Source: Bacteroidota bacterium | GTDB lineage: Bacteria > Bacteroidota > Bacteroidia > Flavobacteriales > Flavobacteriaceae | Length of the DNA: 50,622 nucleotides | Assembly (NCBI GenBank): GCA_003650305.1 | Contig: QMOV01000007.1 | Span: 1 to 50,622, forward strand | Direction of reading: 5' to 3' | Shown here: positions 15,429-23,134 of the stretch, in pieces | Numbering within the stretch: the stretch's first letter is position 1 | How the letters are laid out: each line of letters starts with the position of its first letter | The notes under the pieces: model-generated | Databases searched by the model: none | What the model was told of the DNA's origin: nothing | What the model saw: the letters and a program-made list of their open reading frames with translations, nothing else | Translations under genes and position numbers: made by a program

Positions 15429-16247
15429 TTATAATATTAATTCATGTTGTCTAAACTCAGCTTCTTCATCACTTTCAATTCCTAAAGCGTCATAAACATA
15501 AGCAAAAGTGGAAAGTAATTCTGGTTTACCATTTACCAAAGCTACATCGTGTTCAAAATGAGCTGACGGTTTATTATCTTGTGTAGTAATAGTCCAGCCG
15601 TCTTTGTGTTGTTTAATTCTGTGAGTTCCCATATTAATCATAGGTTCAATCGCTACAACCATGCCTTCAATAAATTTCTTGCCACGACCACGTTTACCAT
15701 AATTAGGCATTTCGGGATCTTCATGCATTTTACGTCCTAAACCATGACCAACTAACTCGCGTACAACACCATAACCATATGATTCACAATATTGTTGTAT
15801 AGCATAACCAACATCACCAACACGATTGTTCAATTTGAATTCTCTAATTCCTACATAAAGTGATTCTTTTGTTACTTGTAGTAATTTTTCAGTTTCTGGA
15901 GCAATTTTACCAATAGCAAAAGTATAAGCATGATCGCCATAAAAACCATTTTTAATTGCTCCACAATCAATAGAAATAATATCTCCTTCAATTAAAGGTT
16001 CCTTATTAGGAATACCATGAACCACTTGCGAGTTTGGACTCATACATAATGTATTAGGAAAATCGTACAAGCCTAAAAACCCAGGAATAGCACCTTGTTC
16101 TCTAATAAACTCTTCAGCCATTTTATCTAACTGCAAAGTGGTAACGCCTGGTTTTACTTCTTTTGCAATTAGGCCTAAAGTTTTAGAAACCACTAAAGCA
16201 CTTTCGCGCATTAACTCTATTTCTTCTTTGGTTTTTACTATAATCAT
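15429..16247 (-). CDS. map: Type I methionine aminopeptidase
   Basis: Removes the initiator Met from nascent proteins; a two-metal peptidase of family M24A. 272 residues from the ATG at 16247, with a second in-frame ATG one codon upstream at 16250. The five metal ligands are visible in order: Asp in SIDCGAIKNGF, Asp in YGDHAYTF, His in LVGHGLGRKMHEDP, Glu in VAIEPMIN, and Glu in AHFEHDVAL. There is no N-terminal zinc-finger extension, so it is the short bacterial type. First gene of the operon with the cupin and methyltransferase; a TATCTTTG box lies just upstream. Confidence 0.96.
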   Translation of the reverse strand: MIIVKTKEEIELMRESALVVSKTLGLIAKEVKPGVTTLQLDKMAEEFIREQGAIPGFLGLYDFPNTLCMSPNSQVVHGIPNKEPLIEGDIISIDCGAIKNGFYGDHAYTFAIGKIAPETEKLLQVTKESLYVGIREFKLNNRVGDVGYAIQQYCESYGYGVVRELVGHGLGRKMHEDPEMPNYGKRGRGKKFIEGMVVAIEPMINMGTHRIKQHKDGWTITTQDNKPSAHFEHDVALVNGKPELLSTFAYVYDALGIESDEEAEFRQHELIL

Positions 16248-16263
16248 CAATAAAAAATATTGG

Positions 16264-16271
16264 CAAAGATA
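16264..16271 (-). promoter_or_regulatory. Candidate minus-7 box for map
   Basis: Complement reads TATCTTTG, an exact TAnnTTTG, 16 nt upstream of the map start. No confident minus-33 element. Confidence 0.45.
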
Positions 16272-16342
16272 ATCAAAATTAAGCTTGTGTTAATTTTTAT
16301 TGTAATATGACTTTTGATAGTTTTTTATACTTTGTTTTGTTA

Positions 16343-16350
16343 TAATTTTG
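16343..16350 (+). promoter_or_regulatory. Candidate minus-7 box for the CoA-transferase gene
   Basis: TAATTTTG matches TAnnTTTG and ends 18 nt before the ATG at 16369. TTTG sequences occur upstream at 16313-16316, but the spacing (26 nt) is longer than ideal. Confidence 0.45.
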
Positions 16351-16368
16351 TAGTCTAAAATAAAAGTC

Positions 16369-17640
16369 ATGTATAAAGCAGTAAGTGCAGAGGATGCCGT
16401 AAAAGTAATAAAATCGAATGATAGAGTTTATATTCAGGCAGCAGCAGCAGTACCACAAGTTTTAATTAATGCAATGGCTGCAAGACATGAAGAATTGAGT
16501 AATGTAGAAATTTGCCAGCTGCATACCGAAGGTGAAGCACCTTATGCGAATCCAGAATTTAAAGATAGTTTTCATATTAATTCTTTTTTTATTGGAAAAA
16601 ATGTTAGACATACTTTAAAAGCTGGTAATGGTTCTTATACTCCAGTTTTTTTAAGTGAAGTGCCTTTACTTTTTAAAAGAAATATAATTGATTTAGATGT
16701 TGTATTAATTCACGTGTCAGTACCAGACAAACATGGTTATTGTTCGTTGGGAGTATCAATCGAGGCTTCTCTGGCAGCAATAGATAATGCAACATATGTA
16801 ATAGCACAAGTGAATAAACAAATGCCTAGAACTCATGGTGATGGAATAATCCATATTTCAGAAATAGATTTGTTTGTAGAATGTGACGAGCCATTGCCTG
16901 TTCATCTCATGCCTGAACCAACCGAATTAGAAAACAAAATTGGTGATTATGTTGCGAGTTTAATAGAAGATAAAAGCACATTACAAATGGGAATTGGTAC
17001 TATTCCTAATGCAGTATTATCACGTTTAACAAATCATAAAAATTTGGGCTTGCACACAGAAATGTTTTCTGATGGAGTAATTGATTTGATTTTAAAAGAT
17101 GTTATAAACAGCAACTACAAAGGTGTAAATAAAGGTAGAGCTTTGGCAACTTTTTTAATGGGTTCGAAACGACTATACGATTATGTAGATGACAATCCTT
17201 TTGTGGAAATGCGTGAATCAGACTATGTAAATGATGTTTCTATAATAAAGCAAAATCCAAAAATGGTTTCAATTAATTCAGCAATAGAAGTTGATTTAAC
17301 AGGTCAGGTTTGTGCAGATTCAATAGGTACAAGATTATACTCTGGAGTTGGAGGACAAATGGATTTTATTCGTGGTGCGTCTTTAAGTGAAGGAGGAAAA
17401 GCTATAATTGCTTTACCATCTGTTACAAAAACAGGAATTAGTAGAATTGTACCAAGTCTAAAACCAGGAGCAGGAGTAGTTACAACGAGAGCACATGTGC
17501 ATTATATTATAACCGAATATGGTATTGCGAACTTGTATGGAAAAACCATAAAAGAACGTGTAAAAGCTTTAGTAAAGATTGCACATCCAGACCATAGAGA
17601 AACTATAGATAAAGAATATTTTAATTTAATAAAAAGTTAA
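16369..17640 (+). CDS. Acetyl-CoA hydrolase/transferase family protein (4-hydroxybutyrate CoA-transferase-like)
   Basis: Two-domain class I CoA-transferase, 423 residues, a normal length. Residues 1-200 form the N-terminal domain (NVEICQLHTEGEAPYA, VPDKHGYCSLG). The C-terminal domain carries the predicted catalytic Glu231 in LGLHTEMFSDGV, which forms the glutamyl-CoA intermediate, and the oxyanion loop SGVGGQMDFIRGA. The likely reaction moves CoA between acetate and another short acid such as 4-hydroxybutyrate, butyrate or succinate; the sequence does not fix the donor. It is monocistronic in appearance and convergent with the HAD gene, with 2 nt between the stops. Confidence 0.88.
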   Translation: MYKAVSAEDAVKVIKSNDRVYIQAAAAVPQVLINAMAARHEELSNVEICQLHTEGEAPYANPEFKDSFHINSFFIGKNVRHTLKAGNGSYTPVFLSEVPLLFKRNIIDLDVVLIHVSVPDKHGYCSLGVSIEASLAAIDNATYVIAQVNKQMPRTHGDGIIHISEIDLFVECDEPLPVHLMPEPTELENKIGDYVASLIEDKSTLQMGIGTIPNAVLSRLTNHKNLGLHTEMFSDGVIDLILKDVINSNYKGVNKGRALATFLMGSKRLYDYVDDNPFVEMRESDYVNDVSIIKQNPKMVSINSAIEVDLTGQVCADSIGTRLYSGVGGQMDFIRGASLSEGGKAIIALPSVTKTGISRIVPSLKPGAGVVTTRAHVHYIITEYGIANLYGKTIKERVKALVKIAHPDHRETIDKEYFNLIKS

Positions 17641-17642
17641 AA

Positions 17643-18053
17643 TTATTTAAAAAGACCGAAGAATCCTTTTTTCTTTTTTTGAACTTCCATATTTGGAATT
17701 TCGTTGGTAATCATTTGATAGATTTCTCCCCAACCTAAAACGCCGCCAATATTTCGGTCGTCTATAAACAAATCGGCATAGATTTTTCTACTTTTAGAAT
17801 AATCGAATTGTTCTTCTTCAAAGCTTTTGTTTACAGCATAAAACTCAATCCCATTTTTTTTGCAAAAGGCAACAGCTTCATTTAGTCTAATGCCACTTCT
17901 GTAAGTCCATAAAATTAATCTATGTCCATTTTCTTGAAGTTTTTTCAAAGTTTCAAATGCAAAAATTCGAGGCTTACCAATGTCTGGATATTCATCTTCT
18001 ACAATAGTGCCATCAAAGTCAATGGCAATAATTAATTTGTTGTGAAAATTCAT
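17643..18053 (-). CDS. HAD-superfamily hydrolase, BT0820-like
   Basis: 136-residue HAD protein. Motif I is IIAIDFDGTIVEDEYP (nucleophile Asp), followed by LILWTYRSG (motif II Thr) and the acidic motif IV LFIDDRNIGG. It has no sizeable cap domain, as in the compact BT0820-like phosphatases of Bacteroidota; the substrate is unknown. The C-terminus is lysine-rich (QKKKKGFFGLFK). It lies downstream of gpmI on the same strand with a 45-nt gap, and converges with the CoA-transferase gene. Confidence 0.85.
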   Translation of the reverse strand: MNFHNKLIIAIDFDGTIVEDEYPDIGKPRIFAFETLKKLQENGHRLILWTYRSGIRLNEAVAFCKKNGIEFYAVNKSFEEEQFDYSKSRKIYADLFIDDRNIGGVLGWGEIYQMITNEIPNMEVQKKKKGFFGLFK

Positions 18054-18098
18054 GAATTCATTTTAATGCTTATTGATGTACAATATATCTACATTTTT

Positions 18099-19619
18099 TT
18101 AATCTAACAAAGAATGTTGCGTCATTACTTTAGGTTGTTCTATTCCCATAAGTTTAAGAATTGTAGGTGCAATATCTCCTAAAATACCATTATGTATTGA
18201 TTTTAAATCTTTATCGATTAAAATAATAGGTACTGGATTTGTTGTATGTGCTGTATGTGGCGTTCCATCTGGATTTATCATAGTTTCACAGTTACCATGA
18301 TCTGCAATAAGAATAGTAGAGTAATTATTTTCAAGTGCATTAGTAATGACATCTTTTACACATTCATCGACAGTTTCACATGCTTTTATTGCTGCTTCCA
18401 TAACTCCTGTATGTCCAACCATATCGCCATTGGCAAAGTTAAGGCAAACAAAATCCACCTCACCTTTTTGAAGTTCAGGAATAAGAGCATCACGTAATTC
18501 GAAGGCACTCATTTCTGGTTTTAAATCGTAGGTTGCAACTTTAGGAGAGTTTCTTAAAATTCGAGTTTCGCCTATAAAAGGTTTTTCGCGTCCTCCTGAA
18601 AAGAAGAATGTTACATGAGGATATTTTTCGGTTTCAGCAATACGTATTTGTTTTTTATTATGTTTTTCTAAAACTTCGCCTAACGTGTTAGAAAGATTTT
18701 CTTTCTTGAAAATTATATTGATGCCTTGAAAAGCATGATCGTAATTGGTCATGGTAACATAATACAAATTGAGTTTATGCATATTTTGCTCATGATAATC
18801 TTTTTGAGTTAAAGCTTGAGTGAGTTGTCTGCCACGATCTGTTCTAAAGTTAAAAAAGACAACCACATCATCGTCATTAATAGTTGCTATAGATTGTTGA
18901 TTATTATCAACCAAAACGATTGGTTTTATAAACTCGTCTGTAATATCATTTTCATAACTTTCACGAATAGATTTTTCAGCATTTGTAGAAAAATTACCTT
19001 TACCATTTACTAAAGCATCATAAGCTAATTTAATACGTTCCCAACGATTGTCTCTGTCCATTGCATAGTAACGACCAGTAATTGTTGCCAATTTACTACT
19101 GGTGTTTTGTAAATGTTCTTCAAGTTCTGTAATAAAACCAAATCCGGATTTAGGATCGACATCACGACCATCTGTAAAGGCATGAACAAAAATATTTTGT
19201 AATCCAAAATCATTCGCAGCATCTAACAATCCGAGTAAATGGTTTATGTGCGAATGCACGCCACCATCGCTTAATAATCCTAAAAAATGAACATTCTTGT
19301 TATTGTTTTTAGCATAGTTAAAGGCATCGACTAAAACTTGCTCTTGAGCTAAAGTTTTATTTTTAATTGCCAAATTTACTTTAACCAAGTCCTGATAAAC
19401 AATTCTACCAGCACCAAGATTCATATGTCCAACCTCACTATTTCCCATCTGTCCTTCGGGTAAACCAACATGTAAACCATCTGTTCTTAAAAATGCATTT
19501 GGATATTTGTTATAGAGTGAATCTATAAAAGTTGTATTAGCATGATCTATAGCAGAGACTTTGGGGTCAGGAGATTTTCCCCAACCATCAAGTATCATTA
19601 AGATAACTTTTTTGTTCAT
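18099..19619 (-). CDS. gpmI: 2,3-bisphosphoglycerate-independent phosphoglycerate mutase
   Basis: Glycolytic enzyme interconverting 3- and 2-phosphoglycerate with two Mn2+ and a phosphoserine intermediate. 506 residues, the family length. Asp11 (ILDGWGKS) and the catalytic Ser61 (GQMGNSEVGHMNLGAGR) are visible, as are GRDVDPKSG, the ITGRYYAMDRDNRWER block, and the C-terminal metal site ILIADHGNCETMI with HTAHTTNPVP. The start follows family N-termini. A 12-bp-stem palindrome overlaps the upstream promoter region. Confidence 0.97.
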   Translation of the reverse strand: MNKKVILMILDGWGKSPDPKVSAIDHANTTFIDSLYNKYPNAFLRTDGLHVGLPEGQMGNSEVGHMNLGAGRIVYQDLVKVNLAIKNKTLAQEQVLVDAFNYAKNNNKNVHFLGLLSDGGVHSHINHLLGLLDAANDFGLQNIFVHAFTDGRDVDPKSGFGFITELEEHLQNTSSKLATITGRYYAMDRDNRWERIKLAYDALVNGKGNFSTNAEKSIRESYENDITDEFIKPIVLVDNNQQSIATINDDDVVVFFNFRTDRGRQLTQALTQKDYHEQNMHKLNLYYVTMTNYDHAFQGINIIFKKENLSNTLGEVLEKHNKKQIRIAETEKYPHVTFFFSGGREKPFIGETRILRNSPKVATYDLKPEMSAFELRDALIPELQKGEVDFVCLNFANGDMVGHTGVMEAAIKACETVDECVKDVITNALENNYSTILIADHGNCETMINPDGTPHTAHTTNPVPIILIDKDLKSIHNGILGDIAPTILKLMGIEQPKVMTQHSLLD

Positions 19620-19642
19620 TTTTAAAAAAATATTATAATTTT

Positions 19643-19650
19643 CAAAGATA
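19643..19650 (-). promoter_or_regulatory. Candidate minus-7 box for gpmI
   Basis: Complement reads TATCTTTG, a TAnnTTTG match, 23 nt upstream of the gpmI ATG. The region where the minus-33 element should be coincides with the palindrome at 19655-19682. Confidence 0.5.
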
Positions 19651-19654
19651 AAAA

Positions 19655-19682
19655 CATAATCTTGCTAAATAGCAAGATTATG
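19655..19682. promoter_or_regulatory. Perfect palindrome overlapping the gpmI minus-33 region
   Basis: CATAATCTTGCT - AAAT - AGCAAGATTATG: 12-bp perfect arms with a 4-nt loop. On the minus strand it is followed by TTTTTATCTTTG. It could be an operator, or the terminator-like hairpin of an upstream transcript, placed directly ahead of the gpmI promoter. Confidence 0.55.
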
Positions 19683-19777
19683 AATGAAAATAGAATCAAC
19701 TGTTTTAATAAAGATAATATTTATAAATAAAATCTTTTTTGGAGTAATTTGTAGATATTAATAGTAATATTTTATAG

Positions 19778-20204
19778 ATGTCATATACTTTTAAAAATAA
19801 TAGAAAAGAAAAACATAAATAGTATTATTCCATTAGTTCAAAAGCTTAACGATAACAAACAATCTGAAGCTATTTTAAAAAAACGATTTGCAGAAATGGT
19901 CACTCAAAATTACGAATGTGCAGGTATTTTTGATGGTGAAAAATTAATAGGTATTTCAGGAATGTGGTTTTGTACCCGACACTATTCAGGGAAAAGCATG
20001 GAAGTGGATCATGTTTTTATTAATGATGGTTACAGAGGAAAAGGTTTAGGAAAACAGTTTTTTAAATGGATTTACGATTATGCTATGCAAAAAGGATGTA
20101 AATCGGCAGAACTAAATACTTATGTTCAAAATTATCCTTCACACAAATTTTATTGCAATGAAGGTTTCGAAATTTTGGGATATCATTTTTTTAAGAAATT
20201 TTAA
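19778..20204 (+). pseudogene. GNAT family acetyltransferase, frame broken at an A5 run
   Basis: The 3' frame, open from upstream of 19896, encodes a clear GNAT core: GIFDGEKLIGISGMWF, MEVDHVFINDGYRGKGLGKQ (acetyl-CoA pyrophosphate loop, R/Q-x-x-G-x-G/A) and AELNTYVQNYPSHKFYCNEGF. A good N-terminus exists only if one A is removed from the five-A run at 19793-19797. The ATG at 19778 then reads MSYTFKIIEKKNINSIIP and continues into VQKLNDNKQSEAILKKRF, which looks like a normal GNAT N-terminus and gives 141 residues. As written, the frame from 19778 stops after 14 codons, and the first in-frame ATG of the downstream part is 19896 (102 residues, lacking the first strand and helix). It is a recent pseudogene or a homopolymer error. 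Substrate unknown. Confidence 0.75.
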
Positions 20205-20215
20205 TTTTAAAAGCT

Positions 20216-20923
20216 CTATTTTAAATTATTTAAAGTCGAATTGGGTTCAATTTCATAAGGTGCTTTATTATATTCAAAAATACGTGCCGAAAGCTTTCCT
20301 TTAAGCATAATATTTTTATCCTTTACCTGCAAATAACTACCTTCTCTTAAGCCAATAACAGGTTGAGTATTAAAATTATGGAATTCTTGTATTCTTGTTT
20401 CTCTTGTTTCTCCCATATGTTTACTAGTCGGATCTGGATCTAAATAATGTGGATTGATGTTAAATGGCACAAAAGCAAGCGTTTTAAAACTGGGTGGATA
20501 AACAATAGGCATATCGTTTGTAGTACATAATGTAAGACCGCAAATATTGCTTCCTGCACTTGTACCAAGATATGTTGTTCCATTATTTACTACATCTTGT
20601 AGTGGTGTAATAAGATTATTTTTATACAATTGGTTTACCAAAACAAAGGTGTTTCCACCACCAATAAATATGCCTTGAGCTTCTTTTATTGCTTGTTTAG
20701 GATTATCAAATTTATGTATTCCTTTAATAGTTTTTCCTATTTTAGTAAAGGCAATTTGTGTTTTTTTGGTATAAACATCATGAGAAATTCCACTTGGTCT
20801 GGCATAAGGTATAAATAATACGTCATTTGTGTTTTTAAAATGAAGTTTTAAATCTTCCAGAAGATATTCTAAAAATCCACTATCATAAACTGTAGATGTA
20901 CTAGCAATTATAATGTTTCTCAT
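20216..20923 (-). CDS. pepE: Dipeptidase E (alpha-aspartyl dipeptidase), family S51
   Basis: Cytoplasmic serine peptidase that cleaves N-terminal Asp dipeptides. 235 residues from the ATG at 20923 (MRNIIIASTSTVY); an ATG two codons upstream at 20929 is possible. The nucleophile Ser is in YLGTSAGSNICG, preceded by the IFIGGGNTFVL block typical of the class I glutamine-amidotransferase-like fold. The His is in FNINPHYLDPDP. Length fits the family (about 230). It converges with the GNAT gene, 11 nt between stops. Confidence 0.93.
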   Translation of the reverse strand: MRNIIIASTSTVYDSGFLEYLLEDLKLHFKNTNDVLFIPYARPSGISHDVYTKKTQIAFTKIGKTIKGIHKFDNPKQAIKEAQGIFIGGGNTFVLVNQLYKNNLITPLQDVVNNGTTYLGTSAGSNICGLTLCTTNDMPIVYPPSFKTLAFVPFNINPHYLDPDPTSKHMGETRETRIQEFHNFNTQPVIGLREGSYLQVKDKNIMLKGKLSARIFEYNKAPYEIEPNSTLNNLK

Positions 20924-21289
20924 CTTCATTTATTTGTTGTAAATTTAAGTAATACCAAATACGTGTTAAAATGATTGATAGAAAAATTGAATTGTTTTTT
21001 TCTTAATAGCGATTAAAAATCCTTTCATAGTGATAGTTACGAAATTATTTTTAATTAAAGAAGAAGGCAAAAAGAAACGATTTTTATCACTCATTTTGAT
21101 ATGTTTTTGGTATAATAGTTCCTTTTAACAAAAGTTTAGAAGCTTTTTACATTTTATTAAGACTAGTAATTCCTTTCTTTATCCTATGAAACGAGCATGT
21201 TAAAATCTTTCTTACCCAAAGGAATTATTAATAACGAACAGTCCCGATAGTTATCGGGATGACAAATAAAAAACAATAAGAATGAACAC
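20924..21289. other. 360-nt intergenic region with repeat fragments
   Basis: I find no coding frame here. It contains the text ATGAAACGAGCATG (21186-21199), which recurs inverted at 43159-43172, a run resembling GAAACGATTTTTATCACTCA, and a small palindrome at 21242-21259 close to the next gene. It appears to be a patch of degenerate dispersed repeats plus the promoter of the gene at 21290. Confidence 0.55.
21242..21259. repeat. TCCCGATA/TATCGGGA palindrome
   Basis: TCCCGATA-GT-TATCGGGA, an 8-bp hairpin followed by TGAC. The same core, TCCCGATAGCTATCGGGA, sits inside the ridA-type coding region at 27629-27646, and a degenerate copy (TCCCGATAATTATCGTGA) occurs near 24895-24912. Confidence 0.7.
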
Positions 21290-22090
21290 ATGAAAAAAAA
21301 CTACTATATATTATTTATCTTATGTTTTACGGTCTCTTTTGCGTTCTCTCAAGACATTAATCGCATAGAAGCATTTGGAAGGATTGTTGTAGATAGTGTA
21401 GATGTAGAAGGCGTTACAGTTTACAATACATCTTCTAACAAAGGAACGGTTACAGATATTGACGGAAAATTTTCTATTGAAGTTGCTCTTAACGACAGAC
21501 TGGAAATTTCTGCATTACAGTTTGAAAAGTTTGTTGTAGTAATTAATGAAGATATAATTACTTCAAAAATAATGACAATCTTTTTAGTAGAAAAAATTAA
21601 TAAACTGGACGAAGTCATCATTCTGCCTTATGGTCTAACAGGAAACCTAACAGTAGATATTGAAAGTATAAAAACATTTAATCCAGATTTAGATGCGCTT
21701 TATTTCGGAATCCAAAACATGGATGACTATGAGTTTTCAGACGATTATAAGTCTAAAGTTATAAACATGGCTATGGAAAAAGGACGCTATTATAATGGTG
21801 TAGATTTTGTTGGAGTTATTGGACTCTTATTAAAACCTATTTTTAAATTTAAGAAGAAAGATGTTTCTAATATATCAGATTCATACAAAGATTTAACTAC
21901 AAAATATTCCTTATCATATTTAGTAAAAAACCTTAATATTCCTGAAGAAAGTGTGAACGAGTTTGTGTACTTTGTTGAAGATAAAGGGTTTGAAGTTAGC
22001 CTTCTGGATGATGGAAACGAATTGCAGTTTTTAGGATTTTTGATTCATCAAAGTATAGAGTTCAAAACAATTAAGAGTGGAAAGAATTAA
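21290..22090 (+). CDS. Secreted protein with carboxypeptidase-D regulatory-like N-terminal domain
   Basis: 266 residues, signal peptide ending FAFSQ (cleavage near residue 20). Residues 25-110 form a CarboxypepD_reg-like beta-sandwich: GRIVVDSVDVEGVTVYNTSSNKGTVTDIDGKFSIEV, the same module that begins SusC/TonB receptors, closing with KINKLDEVII. No TonB plug or barrel follows. The remaining 150 residues are mixed and unrecognised, so this is a periplasmic or outer-membrane-associated protein of unknown role common in Flavobacteriaceae. Monocistronic, with tatA 74 nt downstream. Confidence 0.82.
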   Translation: MKKNYYILFILCFTVSFAFSQDINRIEAFGRIVVDSVDVEGVTVYNTSSNKGTVTDIDGKFSIEVALNDRLEISALQFEKFVVVINEDIITSKIMTIFLVEKINKLDEVIILPYGLTGNLTVDIESIKTFNPDLDALYFGIQNMDDYEFSDDYKSKVINMAMEKGRYYNGVDFVGVIGLLLKPIFKFKKKDVSNISDSYKDLTTKYSLSYLVKNLNIPEESVNEFVYFVEDKGFEVSLLDDGNELQFLGFLIHQSIEFKTIKSGKN

Positions 22091-22152
22091 TTTTCAGGAT
22101 TGCATTAAAATTATTTATTTGTATTATTTTAAAGTTTAATTAGTATTACTAC

Positions 22153-22160
22153 TATATTTG
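22153..22160 (+). promoter_or_regulatory. Candidate minus-7 box for tatA
   Basis: TATATTTG (TAnnTTTG) ends only 4 nt before the GTG start of tatA at 22165. If used, transcription would start at or next to the start codon, giving a leaderless message. Confidence 0.4.
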
Positions 22161-22164
22161 TAAA

Positions 22165-22452
22165 GTGATACAACAAGCAACATTCTTATTTATTAGTGGT
22201 GCAGAAATAACAATAATACTCTTTATAGTTGTTATGGTTTTTGGTGCAGACAAAATTCCTGAAATAGCTCGTGGTTTAGGGAAAGGTATGAAAACACTTA
22301 AAAATGCTACTAACGATATCAAGCATGAAATTTCTAAAAGTGCAGAAAAACATGGCATTGATACTGATGTTACCAAGAACATCAACGAAGAAATAAGTAA
22401 AGTAAAAGATGACTTGGAAGATTTTACAGGTTCTGTAAGGCGGAAGTTGTAA
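22165..22452 (+). CDS. tatA: Sec-independent protein translocase TatA/E family
   Basis: 95 residues with the TatA layout: short N-terminal membrane helix (GAEITIILFIVVMVFGADKIPEIA), the conserved FG and P-E-IARGLGKGM hinge/amphipathic helix, then a charged tail. It would form the pore-like oligomer for folded twin-arginine substrates. The start is the GTG at 22165, because the family begins only a few residues before the helix and no ATG is available there. tatC is not in this window. The stop is 2 nt from that of the convergent O-methyltransferase gene. Confidence 0.93.
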   Translation: MIQQATFLFISGAEITIILFIVVMVFGADKIPEIARGLGKGMKTLKNATNDIKHEISKSAEKHGIDTDVTKNINEEISKVKDDLEDFTGSVRRKL

Positions 22453-22454
22453 AA

Positions 22455-23096
22455 TTATTTTTTTCTGCTAATTGTTAATCCGTCACGTATTGGTAATAAC
22501 ACAGTTTCAATCCTTTCATCATTTTTTAACAATGTATTGTATTCTATGAGAGCTTTTGTTGAAGTGTCATCAGGTTGTAAAGTTTCAATTACTTTTCCGC
22601 TCCAAAGTACATTGTCGGAAATAATAATACCTCCAGAATTTAATTTATCAATAACACAATTAAAGTAGTTTGAATAATTTTCTTTATCAGCATCAATAAA
22701 TACAAGGTCAAAAGTAATATTCAGGTTTGGTATAATCTCTAAAGCATTTCCTAAATGCTGAAGAATTTGAGACCCAAATTTAGATTTATCAAAATATTTT
22801 CGTTGAAAATCATAGAGTTCTTCATCAATATCTATAGTGTGTAATTCTCCATCATTTTGAATACCTTCAGCTAAGCATAATGCCGAATAACCTGTGTAAG
22901 TGCCGATTTCGAGAATATTTTTTGGATTGACCAATTTAGAAATCATACTCAACACTCTACCTTGAAAATGACCACTCAACATTCGTGGTTGCAATATTTT
23001 TTGGTAGGTTTCTTTGTTAAGTTGTTGTAATAATTCTGGTTCGTCTTGGCTATGTTTTACAACATAATCGTCTATTTTTTTTGGTATAAATTGCAC
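22455..23096 (-). CDS. O-methyltransferase, CCoAMT/COMT family 3
   Basis: 213-residue SAM-dependent O-methyltransferase. Blocks visible are ILEIGTYTGYSALCLAEG (motif I), LHTIDIDEELYDFQR (acidic SAM ligand), FDLVFIDADKENYSNYF (metal-binding Asp and following region), and GGIIISDNVLWSGKV. The family methylates catechol-type hydroxyls with Mg2+. It follows ACMSD by 24 nt on the same strand, separated by a palindrome, so it may belong to the kynurenine transcript; methylation of a catabolite such as 3-hydroxyanthranilate is only a thought. Confidence 0.9.
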   Translation of the reverse strand: MQFIPKKIDDYVVKHSQDEPELLQQLNKETYQKILQPRMLSGHFQGRVLSMISKLVNPKNILEIGTYTGYSALCLAEGIQNDGELHTIDIDEELYDFQRKYFDKSKFGSQILQHLGNALEIIPNLNITFDLVFIDADKENYSNYFNCVIDKLNSGGIIISDNVLWSGKVIETLQPDDTSTKALIEYNTLLKNDERIETVLLPIRDGLTISRKK

Positions 23097-23110
23097 TATG
23101 ATGTTTGTTT

Positions 23111-23134
23111 TTCAAGGGACTTAAGTCCCTTGAA
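23111..23134. repeat. Perfect 24-bp palindrome at the ACMSD stop codon
   Basis: Each half reads TTCAAGGGACTT or its complement, with no spacer. It contains the final codons (QGT) and stop of the ACMSD gene and lies just before the O-methyltransferase gene start. It may act as an mRNA hairpin that separates expression of the two genes. Confidence 0.75.
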
